Positions 38,734 through 51,246 of a stretch of DNA of 64,000 bases are shown one piece after another; the stretch's first letter is position 1, and every line of letters begins with the position of its first letter. The stretch comes from Rhizophagus irregularis. Lineage: Eukaryota; Glomeromycota; Glomeromycetes; Glomerales; Glomeraceae. The notes beneath the pieces were generated by a model. The model searched no databases, was not told the origin of the DNA, and was given only the letters and a program-made list of their open reading frames with translations. The position numbers and the translations under genes are program-made. The DNA lies in the NCBI RefSeq assembly GCF_026210795.1, contig NC_089433.1:5357001-5421000 (forward strand). Direction: 5' to 3'.

Positions 38734-41011
38734 ATGTCGATTTCTGGCACACAGATTTTATTATGGTGTTTGGTTCGAGGAGGATCCGTTTTTAACATTA
38801 CTATAGAAAGGAATAATCGAGTTTCTGATCTCAAAAAAGCTATCAAAAATAAGAAACCAAATGATTTTGCTAATGTCGATGCAGATAGACTCACGTTATG
38901 GATGCTTAAAAACACTGTTAATATTAACGAGATTCAAAGCCTATTTCTTCAAGATAACGAGAATGACCAAAATATAGTTTTATTAAAGGATATGCGAAAA
39001 ATTGAGAGTTATTGGCCTGAAGATCAAAACCATTCCGAAGATTATATCCACGTTGTCGTGGAACCACCAGTTCCTACCGGTAAGTTACTGTATAACAAAT
39101 TTAATCAACGTTATATAGCGTAACTTTCCTTCATTATCATATGCCAATAATATTTAATCTTGCGCCTACTTCGTCTAACACATTAGAGCAACTCTTTACC
39201 GGTAAGCGAGTCTTAATAAATTTATAAACGCGGTGGCTTGTACTTACTGTGCTATAACCTTAATAAACATAGCAACAATTTCTTCACTCTGTATTATTTT
39301 TAACAATGATTAAGTAAACTTACGCTTCTTTCCTGACCAGGCCAAGTAGGAGCTCATTCACTTTCTCCTTCTAATGCAGATAACGACATGTTAAAACGGC
39401 AAAAGCTTATAAAAGGTTAACTTTGCATGTATCATGTTTGGTCGAGTTATACTTCATGCCTTCTTATTGCTTTTTTCTCATTCATAGAGTATCAGGTGTG
39501 GCCTTGAGGCGAATAGCCCCTCGGTTAAAGCCAGACCTGAAAAGTTCTTTAAGGATCAACAAACAAATCCAATCCTTAATGGTCGACCGCTTGAAAACAC
39601 CGGTCCTCCTATTGCTCTTTTCAATAACACCTTTAGCTTATTTCTTAATGATTTTCATAATGAAAATTTGGAAATAACTTCTGATTTTTTGATATGGACT
39701 GAGGAACTTATTCTTGCAGCAGCAGATAGTTATGATAATGAGGAAGAACGGAATGAAAAAATAAGAGTGATACTTATGGAAAAATTGGAGCCATATTGTT
39801 GATTGAGTCCGGGAAAATAAAGCAAAAGTGTAAGAGTGATGGGATATTTACGATTACATCAGGCTTATTCTTCGTTCATTCGAGTAAAAATGATCCCACC
39901 ATCCAAGGAGCGATATATTACAGAGATTACTGGTCTCAACAAAATGTATGTTTAATTTTAATCCTTTGGTTAATGCTGTTCAAATCCATGTGTTCACATG
40001 GTCATATAGTAATTAATATCTTTTACTTAGGTTGAACAAATCCGAAATTGTTGTTGCGCTCCATCTTTCATTATCGCCATGGTCGGTGCGTGGTTTTGTA
40101 TTCTCGGAGGTGTCTTCCTTAGCAGGGTGGTAGTTCAGCCATTGACTGACTTGATTCCTCTCACAATAAATTTACAAGACTTTGATGAAGTGAGACGAAT
40201 TGCTCGTCTTTTTTATTCGTTATCTCGTGCATTACAACAGCTTAGTTTGTTTTACCAAAATTTGAAATTGACACCATCGGATCAACGATTCTTTCCTTAT
40301 ATTCGACAGTTCCCATTCAAAGGAGAAGATATTAATTTCACTTACATAAATGAAATATTTGATGATCATACAAGAACTATCTGGAAAGCAAAAAAAGAAA
40401 ATGGTCAAATTATTGTCGTAAAATTTACACCCAAATACAATATCGAAGCACACAACATCTGTTCGAGTATTTTCGTGCCCCAGATTTGTTCTATTGTAGC
40501 GATGATAATGAAGCAAAAACTCTTTGGGATTTAAGATGGTCATCATGGAGTATATTTCCGCTATTTCACTTGACCAAAAATTCATTAAAGGCGAAATCAA
40601 GACTGAGTCTTGTAAGGTTATTTACGAAGATATTAAGCAAGCCATTGGATTGCTACATGAGAAAAACTTTGTGTTTGCGGATCTCCGCGCTTCAAATATT
40701 TTGATTATTGACACAGAAGAAAATCAGCGGGCAATGCTCGTCGATTTTGATTGGTGTGGAAAAAGCGATGAAGACAGATACTCTCCGTCAATGAACAAGA
40801 ATATATCGTGGCCTCTCGGGGCAAAACCGCGCACCTTGCTCAGAAAAGACCATGACCTTTATTGGCTTGATGTGTTGTTGCGTGAGTTTTTGAGGTATGT
40901 TCTCTTCCTCTCATTTAATAATCTGTGCGTAATATTGGCTCTATTTATATTTACTTTACTTTATATTCCAGTCCAACAGATACTGTACACTCATATTCGA
41001 TATGCCAGTAG
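38734..41011 (+). pseudogene. Crinkler (CRN)-type protein with C-terminal kinase-like domain, frameshifted
   Basis: Exon 1 (38734-39079) encodes a CRN ubiquitin-like leader: ILLWCLVRGG, VSDLKKAIK and a closing HVVVEPP, comparable to the HVLVxxP end of oomycete CRN leaders. Possible small exons follow at 39187-39201 (15 nt) and from about 39342 to 39416. The middle part matches CRN bodies: GRPLENTGPPIALFNN, YYRDYWSQQ, PSFIIAMVGAWF, VVQPLTDLI. The end is kinase-like: VIMEYIS, LLHEKNFVFADLRASNIL, MLVDFDWCG, HDLYWLD. A final exon at 40972-41011 is likely (intron 40895-40971). The frame breaks near 39502, in the A-run at about 39782, near 40450 and near 40515, so the copy looks inactive unless these are assembly errors. 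CRN proteins are effectors or intracellular proteins that act in nuclei. Confidence 0.75.
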
Positions 41012-41363
41012 GTTCTCATATGTCTACCGCATCAAGAATTTGCTCTTCAGGATGAAGATATGAACATATTGTGAACATTTTAACGAGCTATTTGTTTGTC
41101 GATTATCGTAACTTTCATCTTCACAACAAAATCACATTGTGTAATTAATTAGATTACTTGTACACGTAGGGTCATGATTTTTAACAAATGTATATGTGTA
41201 GTATGGGTTTGTAACTGCATTGGAATAATAAAAGTATTTGCGTATTTGCATTTAACATTTTTATGCACAATTTAAAATTTTATTTTTGCCGTTCATCACA
41301 TTCTTTCAAACAGTGTCAAACAAAAAAAATTTTGATTTGTGGAACGGCTCTATAAAAAATATT

Positions 41364-41616
41364 ATTACAGCTGATTCCATAATATACGGGACACCCATTA
41401 TTTTTACTCCATGCGGAGAGAAACTCAGTAAGATTCGGCATAACTCAAAAACTAACACCACTGCGCTCGGACCAGTATTCTGAATCTAACAATATAATTT
41501 TTATCTTATTCTGAACTTTACCGAGTTTTATAGAATGTACCGAATTTTATCGAATATGCCGAGTTGTCTCTCGGTATGTGACTAGGTGTCCCATATATTA
41601 TGAAATCAGCTGTAAA
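41364..41616. mobile_element. CAGCTG-ended MITE with TA target duplication
   Basis: Inverted ends TA-CAGCTGATTCCATAATA at 41366 onward and the complement finishing at 41612, with 28 of 30 bases pairing. TA flanks both sides and the length is about 249 bp, without coding capacity. The ends match the inner element at 37930-38073 at CAGCTG-x-TT-x-CATAA and GGGACA, so both belong to one Tc1/mariner-like (Stowaway-type) family. Confidence 0.75.
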
Positions 41617-42049
41617 ATATATGCCGAAATATATATGGAATGGCGAATTGTAGATTCCAAAATCCCAAATCCCAAATCCCAAATCGTAAAGCCGGCCAGA
41701 ATTAAATGGAAGCTCAATTTAATATCACGTGACACAAATTGACCAATAGTAATATAGTCAGCGGGTTTGGGTCTTTGGGATTTAATAAATTTATTTATTT
41801 TAAAATTACTTTTCATTCCTTTCATTTATTTATTTCTTAATTTTACATTATATCCTAATTGCCTACATAAAAAAAAGTATTCAAATAAGGACACCAGATC
41901 GGTCTTTCACTTCCACCAATTGATTTTCCAATTATGCACTAAATAATTATTACCCATTAAAAATTTAAAATAGATTATTTTTAAAAAAAAAAAATTCAAA
42001 TTTATAAAAATAAAATTACATATAGTTCGATATCAATGGAATATAATAA

Positions 42050-42291
42050 CATGGGATTAGGGATTGGAATCGATTAATCGAAAATCGACAAAACATAGTA
42101 AAATCGATTCTCAAGAATCGATTCTCAGCAATTTTTTACATATAAGTTAACCTGACTCCATAGTAATTTTTCATGCCGGCCAATTGCTGATTATTTTTGC
42201 TGAAATTAGAAACTGATTCAAAGTCAGATTGGTCGTCTATAAGAAAAATCTTGAAAAGATTCGATTTTCGATTCCAATCCCTACATGGGAT
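42050..42291. mobile_element. hAT-type MITE with 8-bp target duplication
   Basis: The ends TAGGGATTGGAATCGA (42058 onward) and TCGATTCCAATCCCTA-type complement (ending 42283) form TIRs. The flanking 8-mer CATGGGAT is identical at 42050-42057 and 42284-42291. An 8-bp duplication and TAGGG termini are hallmarks of the hAT superfamily. The element is 226 bp and non-coding. The perfect duplication suggests a fairly recent insertion. Confidence 0.85.
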
Positions 42292-44331
42292 ATTCTACGT
42301 AAAAGGTTGAATCAATCTTTAGGTACTTACATTTTCATATGCCGGTTCATATAAGATCGCCAATCTTCTATATACAAAAGAAATATACTAGAAAGATGAC
42401 AAAAGAAAAAATAAATTATTGTAAAATTTCATTAGTCAGTGGCTTGATCGGAAGACACACGTGATTAAATTTCGACTGCAAATCACAAAATAATTTTTAA
42501 AATATTATATTTTGTCGCGTATTGCAGTATTGCATAAAGTTAACATAAATGCATAATTATATAGTATTAAGTATTAACCGGTAAACTTAATTGTATACAC
42601 TCAATTCATTAGCTTCTGCAGATATAGTTTATATTGTTTTTACAAAATGTTAGCTGATACATGGAATAATATGTTAAGTTTTGGCTTCGTTGTTTATATA
42701 AACTTTATTCATAAACATTTTGTTTACAGGTATTGAAATACAAAATTAACAAAAAATTTAACTAACTTTAAGGAAAATGTGACAACAAAGGAAGAATCAA
42801 ATCTACATTCATTTTAAATACCAACAATTTAGGATCCTCCGATTAAGCTATTTAATCGAAAATTCTAGTGGTTCTATAAAATGCTTAAAGTTCAGTATGT
42901 TGATGAGCAGAAAGAAACGAAATTACTATGCTACCTAATATTATTTAAGTTATAACTAGATGAAATTTTGTAGAGATCAGTAAACAATACTAAAACATTT
43001 TGTTTTATTTGCCACGTCATTTAATTATCATGCTTTCTATACCTAAAGCATTTATAAAGGTCTACAGCAACGCAGGTTGATTGCGCCGCCAAAATTACTC
43101 CGATATACTATACTATATAATTCGGCACGTGGTCTACTAAATTTCACGTGTGCTCTCTTAAAAAAATTAGTGGTGTAAGTGTAACCCTACGTAACGATTA
43201 ACGACGAAATATGGAAATAACGGTATTAAAGGAATATGTTTTCCATCATACAAACAAAGGTAACTTTCGTCCTCATCTTCATTAATATTATTACAGTATT
43301 TTCTCAAATTCTTCGGTTGAAACCATTGATTTTTTGTATTTTTTGTTGAATAAAATAAATTTCGGAGACTTTCGGCTTTTCGATGAATGAACTTTCGCCA
43401 AATGAAAGGATTCGGTCTTAGCCTAATCTCCTTTGTTTCAGTAAGCATTCAACCATTAATTTGCCGAAGCAACTAATTTTACCCTCTTATTAATAATATT
43501 ACATTTCTTAGATAAAAGATTTAATAAATAGGTTTCTCGTTAATCTCGTTATTATTAAAAAAAATTGGCAATATGGCAATAAAAAAAAATTGGCGAGAAA
43601 AAAAAATGACGAGAAAAAATACATTTGATATTTATATATAGTTTCAAATGTATTGAACCTATTAAACCACAGAAAATCCACAAGGCTTTGCGTAAAAAAA
43701 AAGCAGATAAAAAAAAATGCAGGATTGCCCAGTCGGTGGTATCCGTTCGCAAATAAAATTTTTAAATGCCAGATTTCCCCGGATATCCTTTAAAAGGACT
43801 TTCCCCAACAAAATGACAGATAAAATGACAGCTATTTAAATTCAAGGCTCGTGACATGTATTTTTTTTCCTGTAAATGATTATAATGTTATCAACTTTAA
43901 AAAAAAAAAAATGATAAATTTAGATGATCTCGACATAAAATTCAGATGTCCCTGCACGAAAACTATTTGAGGTTTATTCTACGTTTAGGAAAAAAAAGAA
44001 ACGCCTTAGTGCCTAATGCATATAATAAAAACCAATTTAGAATTACCTAGACTGAAACGAAATCATGAGCTCCATTAAAACAGTGTCCGATTACACTTGA
44101 TCATCATGAGTCTATACAATGAGTGCCCTTATTAGTTAAATAGGGCAAAAGAATAGTACAATGCAACAATGATTGTCATTTCTAATAGATTTATTTTTTT
44201 TCCGAGTCAAAAAACCTACAAACTAGCTCATACTAACTTTTTTTTTATGTACCCACTTCGTCATATTTTTTTTTCTTTTTCTCCTTTTCCCCCCCTTTTT
44301 TAAATAATATAATTTTAAATAATAATAATTG

Positions 44332-44363
<32 letters not shown>

Positions 44364-44510
44364 TTATTCACAAAGAATCATTTCAATAATTCCCTAAAAA
44401 TGCTTAGCGTAACGTACTTTCCAATAATTGACTAATTATGTAACGTTTTTTTTTATTTTAAAAAAAAAATATTTTTTGTTCGATTTATTTATTTCTCTCA
44501 CTCTCTCACT

Positions 44511-44544
<34 letters not shown>

Positions 44545-44914
44545 TCTCTCTTACTTTATAGTCGATTTTTTTTTTTATTTTTCATTCGACCTTTAAAAGT
44601 TTGTGGAGAAATATTTTTTTTTAATTAATTCATATATTTAATTTTATATATATATATATATCTATCTATCTAACTATTTCTATATACAGTATATAGTTTA
44701 CTTTTATTATTTTGTATAAAAAATCCTTTTCTTGTACTTATTTATCCATCAGATCCTTTTTATATATTAATAAACCAGCGGGCTGGAGAAGAAAAAAGAA
44801 AAAAATACTTTTTTTACCCTTTATTTTTTTTTTATTTTTTTTTTTTGAAAAAAACTATTCGATAGACAATAATTTTATTATTAAAAATTTTATTTATATA
44901 ATTTCTTTAAAATA

Positions 44915-46174
44915 ATGACATCTGAAGGTGCAACTTCGGTGCAAGTTGGTAAGCAAAAAAAAAAAATTGAAATTTCTAAAAGTCTTTTCATTTTATCCTT
45001 ATTCATTTCCATTTTCGAGTCTCATTTAAGATTAATTTAACAAACAAATAAACGGTCACATGTCAATATTACATAATAACCCTAACAAAAAACCTTCTTT
45101 AAATTATACATTAGCTGTCCGAATAAAACCGATTACCGACGAAGATTTAGAAAAATTACCTACAAGATTTCAACGTCAAGTAATTACTACTCCATCTCCA
45201 CATCAAATTGTTGTTGAAGGAGAGAAAAGACAATTTTATCATTTTGATCATGTATTTCCTCCTGAAACCACTCAAGAAGAAATTTATGAAAAATCTGTTG
45301 AAAATTTAGTGGATAAATTTTTAGAAGGTATAAAAATGGTTCATTGTTTCATATTGTGTGGCGCAGCCTATTTGCATTTTAAGTTTTAGATTTATTTATT
45401 TTTTTTTTTTTCCTCCATTAGGTTACAATGTGACAATATTAGCGTACGGTCAAACATCTTCAGGAAAGACCCATACAATGGGTACAGCCGATAATTCATC
45501 TATACCATATCATAATAAAGGAATAATTCCTCGTGCTATAGCAACTTTATTTCATACAATGAATACTTCTTCATTATATATGAATCGAAAATTTTCAATA
45601 AAAGTTTCATTTATAGAAATTTATAATGAAGACTTAATTGATTTACTTGGTGAAGGTGAGGGAGAATCTAGACCTCAAGTCATGATACGTGAAGATTCAA
45701 AAGGTCATATTTATTGGAGTGGTTTACAAGAACTTCAAGTTAATAGTGTTGATGATGTTATAGCGTATGTATAAAATTATTTATTTGATTACATTTAATT
45801 ATAATTTCTAAAATCATTGTATATTTGTAGTTATTTGGCAAGAGGTTCATTAAATAGACAAGTTGGTGCTACTGATATGAATGCGAAATCTTCTAGATCA
45901 CATGCCATTTTCTCTCTTACAATGTCACAACAAAAATTAGTAAATCATAATGGTTATAATAATTATTCAAATCCTGGTTCAAGACCAACAACTCCATCTT
46001 CAAAATTAATGGGTTCAAGAGCTAATTCAAGATTAGATTCAAGATTTGATGATGAAAGTGATTGGATCACCATAACTAGTAAATTTCATTTTGTAGATTT
46101 GGCTGGTAGTGAAAGGGTAAGTTATATTGTTCAAATTAAATTTAACCTATTACATCTTTCATTTAATACATCTC

Positions 46175-46208
<34 letters not shown>

Positions 46209-49200
46209 GCTAAAACGTACTGCAGCAAGTGGAGATCGTGCAAAAGAGGGGATATCAATTAATTCAGGTTTATTAGCGTTAGGGAATGTAATTTCAGCTT
46301 TAGGAGATCCAAATAAAGCAAAACATACAACTCATATTCCTTATAGAGATTCTAAACTTACTCGTTTATTACAAGATTCTCTTGGAGGAAATGCACAAAC
46401 TTTAATGATTGCTTGTGTTTCTCCCGCAGAATTTAATCTTAACGAAACTGTCAACACTCTTAAATATGCAAATAGGGCTCGTAATATTAAAAATAGTGCT
46501 GCTATCAATCAAGAAGAAACTGGTTGGAATGACATAATACATTTACAAAATCTTGTAGTAAAGCTTCGTAGTGAAATATCAAATTTAAAAGTTGCATTAT
46601 CTAATGCAAATTCTAATAATGGAACGTTATCCCCTGGTAGAACTACACCTGTTGAAGGAATTAGTAGAATCAAATCACCAACCGCAGGTTATTATTCTTC
46701 AATACCAACGGGAAGAGTAACACCAACTCCTGGGATACCGACGGGAAGAAGCACACCCACAGCTTCTGGGATACCGACGGGAAGGAGTACACCCACAACT
46801 TCCGGTATACCAAATGGAAGGAGTACACCTACATCAGGAATTCCTGGACCATCAGGAATTCCAGGAAGAAGTACGCCTACATCAGGAATTCCTGGACCAT
46901 CTGGTATTCCAGGAAGAAGTACGCCTACATCGGGAATACCTGGAAGGAACACCCCAACAAAATCAGGAATTTCTTCAGGTATTCCAGGAAGAACTACACC
47001 AACATCAGGCGGTATACCTTCTGTAATAACACGTCGTACATCACGTCCATCACGTCCATCTTCACCACTTACAACCTTCTCACATGGAAATTATTTGGCA
47101 AATAATAGTAAAGATACGGAAGCTATGGAAGATGAATTGATGCAGCTTCGAGCATCATATGCTGAACTTTCACGAAAATATGCAAAAACTTCTGCCGAGC
47201 TTGCTATGCATCAAGATAATAATCCCGACGAATTACATAATCTTAAAGGACCTGTAATTGAAGAATATGAAAAATCAATATCATCACTTGAAAGTAATTT
47301 AGCCATGACAATTGCAGCATTAACTCATGCCGAGAATGCATTGAAAGAAATTGAAGAAAGAAATGCTATGTTGGAAAAAAACCAAGAACAAACAAAGAGT
47401 CTTAATAATAACTTACAGAAATATATTAAAGAACTTGAATCAAAACGTGATACTGAAACAAAAGTGGTGACTGCACGTGAAGATCATTCAGAAAAATTTG
47501 TTAGTGAAGCTGTGAAAGTACTTGAAGAACGATTACGCGATCGTGAGGCTGCTTATAAAGAATTAGAAGAAAAATTAAAACGTTCTGGTGTAGATCAAGA
47601 AAAACATGTACTTTTGAATAAAATCGATAGTAAAGATAAACGAATTAGTTTTCTTGATAGCAAACTTACTCAACTTGGTGATGAAGTTGATAAATTAAGA
47701 AGATTGGAAAATAAACAAAATTCAAGTACAATGAATTTTTATAATATGTCGGAAAGAGATCAATTGACCATCAAATCTCTTGAATCAAAACTTCGACAAA
47801 CTGAAACAGAACTTGATGAAGCAAAATTAAAATATCAAGAATTACAATCAAGGTTAGATAATAGTTCAGAATTCACGGCAACGCCTATTACACCCATGAC
47901 TCCTATGACACCTGCCACACCACATAATGAATACAATAATAATAATATAAATGGTTCAACAAAGCTTGGTGTACATCGAAAAGCAAAATCTTTATCAGCT
48001 GATCTCAAATCAGAAAATCATTCTGCAATTATTGAAAAACTTCAATTTGAGTTAAAATTATTCGAATCTTTTAATAAGGACAAACAACAAAGTTTAGATG
48101 CTGTTAAACGTGAATTGAACCATTTAGAAATAGATTATCAAGAAACATTACAATTGGTTAATGATCTTCAAGAAGAACTTAAAAAACGTGATGGTATATC
48201 AAATTCAGAACCAGCAAACTCATCTAATTCTCAATTACTTCAAGAAGTTGAAAAACTCAAGGAGAAAGAAAAACAACTTTTACAGAATATCGAAGTACAT
48301 GAAACCGAACATAAAAAACATGTAGAAGAAATTGAAAGGTTAGAATCAAATATTCGTGATCTTCGTAAACAAATGACCGAAGAAACTTCTGATGATAAAA
48401 ATGAAGAATTAATGATATTACGTGAATACGTGGCTAACAACAAAGATTATGAAAATATCATTAAACGACTTGAAGATGAGCTTCGAGAAGTTAAAGAATC
48501 GCATAATCAAGAGAAGAAATCAACTACATCATCAAAAGACAATAGTATTACGAATAATGATGAATCTTCGGCTGATAAACTTGAACAAAACGTTGACGAA
48601 AATGTAATAGCATTGGAAAGTACCGTTAAAAATCTTGAAAATAAACTTTCTTCTCTCAACTTGGACATTAAAAACAAAGATAACATTATTGAAAAAGAAT
48701 TGGAAAATAAAGGGTTATTACAAAAGCACCTCAAAGATAAAGAAACTGAGGTAGCTATTCTTACAAAACAATTGATGGATCTTAGGAAACAAGATGATGA
48801 TGTGCAGAGGAGAATGAAAGAGCTCCAAGCGCAATTAGGTAGCGTCAAGGAAATCAATAAGTCATTAGAAAGTGATTTGGATAATATTAAGAATGAATTG
48901 AAAGTTGTAAAAGAGAATGAAGCTCAAGCACTTGAACAATTACAAGTACTAGACGCTGAAGAGTTGAAACTTCAACAAGAATTGGCGCAATTACGCAATA
49001 CAGAAATAACGCAACGAGAACGAATTGCTGTATTAGAAGCTCAATTATCAGAGAAAGGTGCACAGATTGATAATGAACTTATAAATGTAAAATCAGAATT
49101 AGCAATTTCAAAAGAATCAGAAATTACCAACAAAGAAACAATTGCTCAGTTAACAAAAAATATTTCAGAAATTGATAATGAGCTTACAAATGTACAATCA

Positions 49201-51246
49201 GAATTAGCAATTTCGAAAGAATCAGAAGTCGCAAACAAAAAAATGATTGCTGAACTTGAATCCGAATTAAGTAAATCTGAATCTATAATAACCTCTTTAC
49301 AATCTAATATTGAGATATCGAACTCCAATGAAAATGAAATAAATGAAACACTTGTTAAACTACGAAAGGAATTATCGGATACTAAATCAGAAATGGAATC
49401 ACAAAATGAATTATTAACAGAACTTGGAAATCAATTGACAACAACCGAAAAAGAACGTGAACAATATTCCGAACGTATTAATGAATTGTCAAGAATTATA
49501 GAAGAAAGAGAAAATCAATTGACAACAACTGAAAATGAACTTAATCAGTATTCTGAACGTATCAATGAACTATCAAGAATAATTGAAGCAAGAGAAAATC
49601 AATTGACAACAACCGAAAAAGAACGTGAACAATATTCCGAACGTATTAATGAACTATCAAGAATGATTGAAGAACGTGAAAATCAATTGACAACAACCGA
49701 AAAAGAACGTGATCAGTATTCCGAACGTATTAATGAACTATCAAGAATGATTGAAGAACGTGAAAATCAATTGACAACAACCGAAAAAGAACGTGATCAA
49801 TATTCTGAACGTGTTAACGATCAATCAAGAATGATGGATCAACAAAAGGAAGAAGTAGAAGCTTTTGAATTAACAATAACGAACTTGGAGAATGAACTCA
49901 AAGATACGAAGACTGCATCCCAAACTTATCAGGATAAAATGAAATCATTGGGAGAAAAACTTTCTGATTTAGAATCTCAACTTGATGAAGCAAAAGCTTC
50001 AAATGAAGAACATGTTCGAATGATCAATAACCTTGATTCTACATTAAAAGAATCTAACATTCATCTCAGTGAGAAAGAGGAATTGATATCTACCAAAGAC
50101 TCCCATATTAAAGAATTGGAAGCAACAATTAAAAAGATTAATGAGAAATTAGCTGATGCTGAATTGTCTAGAACTTCTGAATCTGAACATGTAAAATCAC
50201 TTCGAGACAAAATTGCGGAAATTGAAGCTAAATTAGAACAAAGCCCATCACCTGAAGATCTTGAATCAGCGCAACAACTTGCAGATAAACAAACTGAGCT
50301 CGTTAAAGAATTGGAAAGGAAGATTGATGAAATTAATAAAACTAATTCATCAGACATTGCTAATATGAATGAAAATATTGACATTTTAACCAAGGAATTA
50401 AATGAGATGAAATCCGCCGAAGAAGCGCAAAATTCTTTGATTCATGAATTAGAGTCTGAACTAAAAGAAAAAGAAGACAAGACGCTTGAATTAAAAGAAA
50501 TGTTAGATAAGGCCAACGCCCAACTTATCGAAAAGAATGAACATTTAAATGTCAAAGTTAATCTTGAACGACAAGTACAAAATTTACAAGAACAACTTAC
50601 TTCTATGGCCAAGGAATTAACGGACATTACTACAAAATATGAAGACGGCGAAGCTTTATCAAATGAATACAAAGTACAGATATCGAAATTAGAAAAAGCT
50701 CTTGAAGAAGCCAAAAAATTATCAAGTGATAAACAAAAAACTGATGAAACATTAGAAACTTCTGAATCCGAATTCAAGATTCCACTGAAGGATAATACAG
50801 CACAAGATAATCTTATTAAATCACTTCATGAAAAGATTATTGAACTAGAGAGCGCAGGAAAATCAAATTCCGATATAACTAAATATGAAATTGAAATTAA
50901 AGAATTAAACGAAAAAGTTTTCAAATTAGAGGAAATGGTTGCAGAAAAATCTAAATTAATAGAAAGTTTAAAGGAAAGTGGGACAGAAATAAAAGAATCA
51001 AGACAAAAATTAGAAGTATTACAAAAGGAAAAGAACGATCTTGTAAATGAAATTGAAACATTGAAAGTTAAAGCTGACCGATATGAACAATATAGAATTG
51101 AAGTAGAAGAAGAGAAAAAAGAAATTAATAGTATTTTAACAAAAGAAAGAGATGCCAGACATAAAGCTGAAGTTCAATTAACCAATCTTGAAAATCATAT
51201 TGAAGAACTTCAAGGTGCAAAGAGGAGTAAATTTATGTGTTTTTAA
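44915..51246 (+). CDS. Kinesin-4-like motor protein with SxIP cluster and long coiled coil
   Basis: Five exons: 44915-44948, 45115-45327, 45422-45764, 45831-46116, 46210-51246, giving 1970 aa. The tiny first exon ([11 protein letters not shown]) joins in frame to [11 protein letters not shown], restoring the canonical SVQVAVRIKP start of kinesin-4 motors. This join is preferred over the open frame starting at 45060, which would begin in the intron. Motor landmarks: P-loop GQTSSGKT (92-99), switch I N-x2-SSRSH (214-221), switch II DLAGSERLKRT (286 onward), then a neck region. Residues 455-562 are Ser/Pro/Gly/Arg-rich with nine SxIP motifs. About residues 580-1960 are predicted coiled coil with heptads and a five-fold 28-residue repeat. 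Role: microtubule motor in spindle or cell-end microtubule organisation. Kinesin-4 assignment is by motor sequence style; KIF21-like is possible. Confidence 0.9.
46696..46987 (+). repeat. [10 protein letters not shown] repeat region in kinesin
   Basis: A degenerate DNA repeat encodes nine [S]-x-I-P tetrapeptides (one SSIP, eight SGIP) within about 97 residues. They are separated by GRSTPT or GP spacers. SxIP in a basic Ser/Pro-rich context is the known binding motif for EB1 at growing microtubule ends. The adjoining S/T-P dipeptides are potential CDK/MAPK sites. Confidence 0.85.
49429..49848 (+). repeat. Five-fold 84-bp coiled-coil repeat in kinesin
   Basis: Five tandem units encode NQLTTTE-x-E-x2-QYSER followed by INELSR-x-IE-x-RE in the first four; the fifth ends [10 protein letters not shown]. 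Each is 28 residues, exactly four heptads, so copy-number change would lengthen the coiled coil without disrupting its register. Nucleotide identity between units is high, implying recent amplification. A second, older pair ([17 protein letters not shown]) lies upstream at about 49069-49240. Confidence 0.85.

Larger units (their letters stand above)
41012..44914. other. Intergenic region with MITEs and low-complexity tracts
   Basis: Holds the two small elements listed separately (41364-41616, 42050-42291) and four copies of a CCCAAAT-type short repeat at 41660-41690. A CTCACT microsatellite lies at about 44495-44545, upstream of the kinesin. A 93-codon minus-strand frame (43167-43448) has balanced composition and could be an exon of an unknown gene, but it has no recognisable domain. 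Confidence 0.45.

Noticed and set aside
45060..45114. Kinesin start at the ATG 45060
   Set aside because: The sequence upstream of 45115 is non-conserved; the exon 44915-44948 gives the canonical motor N-terminus.
46692..46952. Gly/Pro/Val-rich minus-strand frame of 86 codons
   Set aside because: Antisense shadow of the SGIP repeat in the kinesin.
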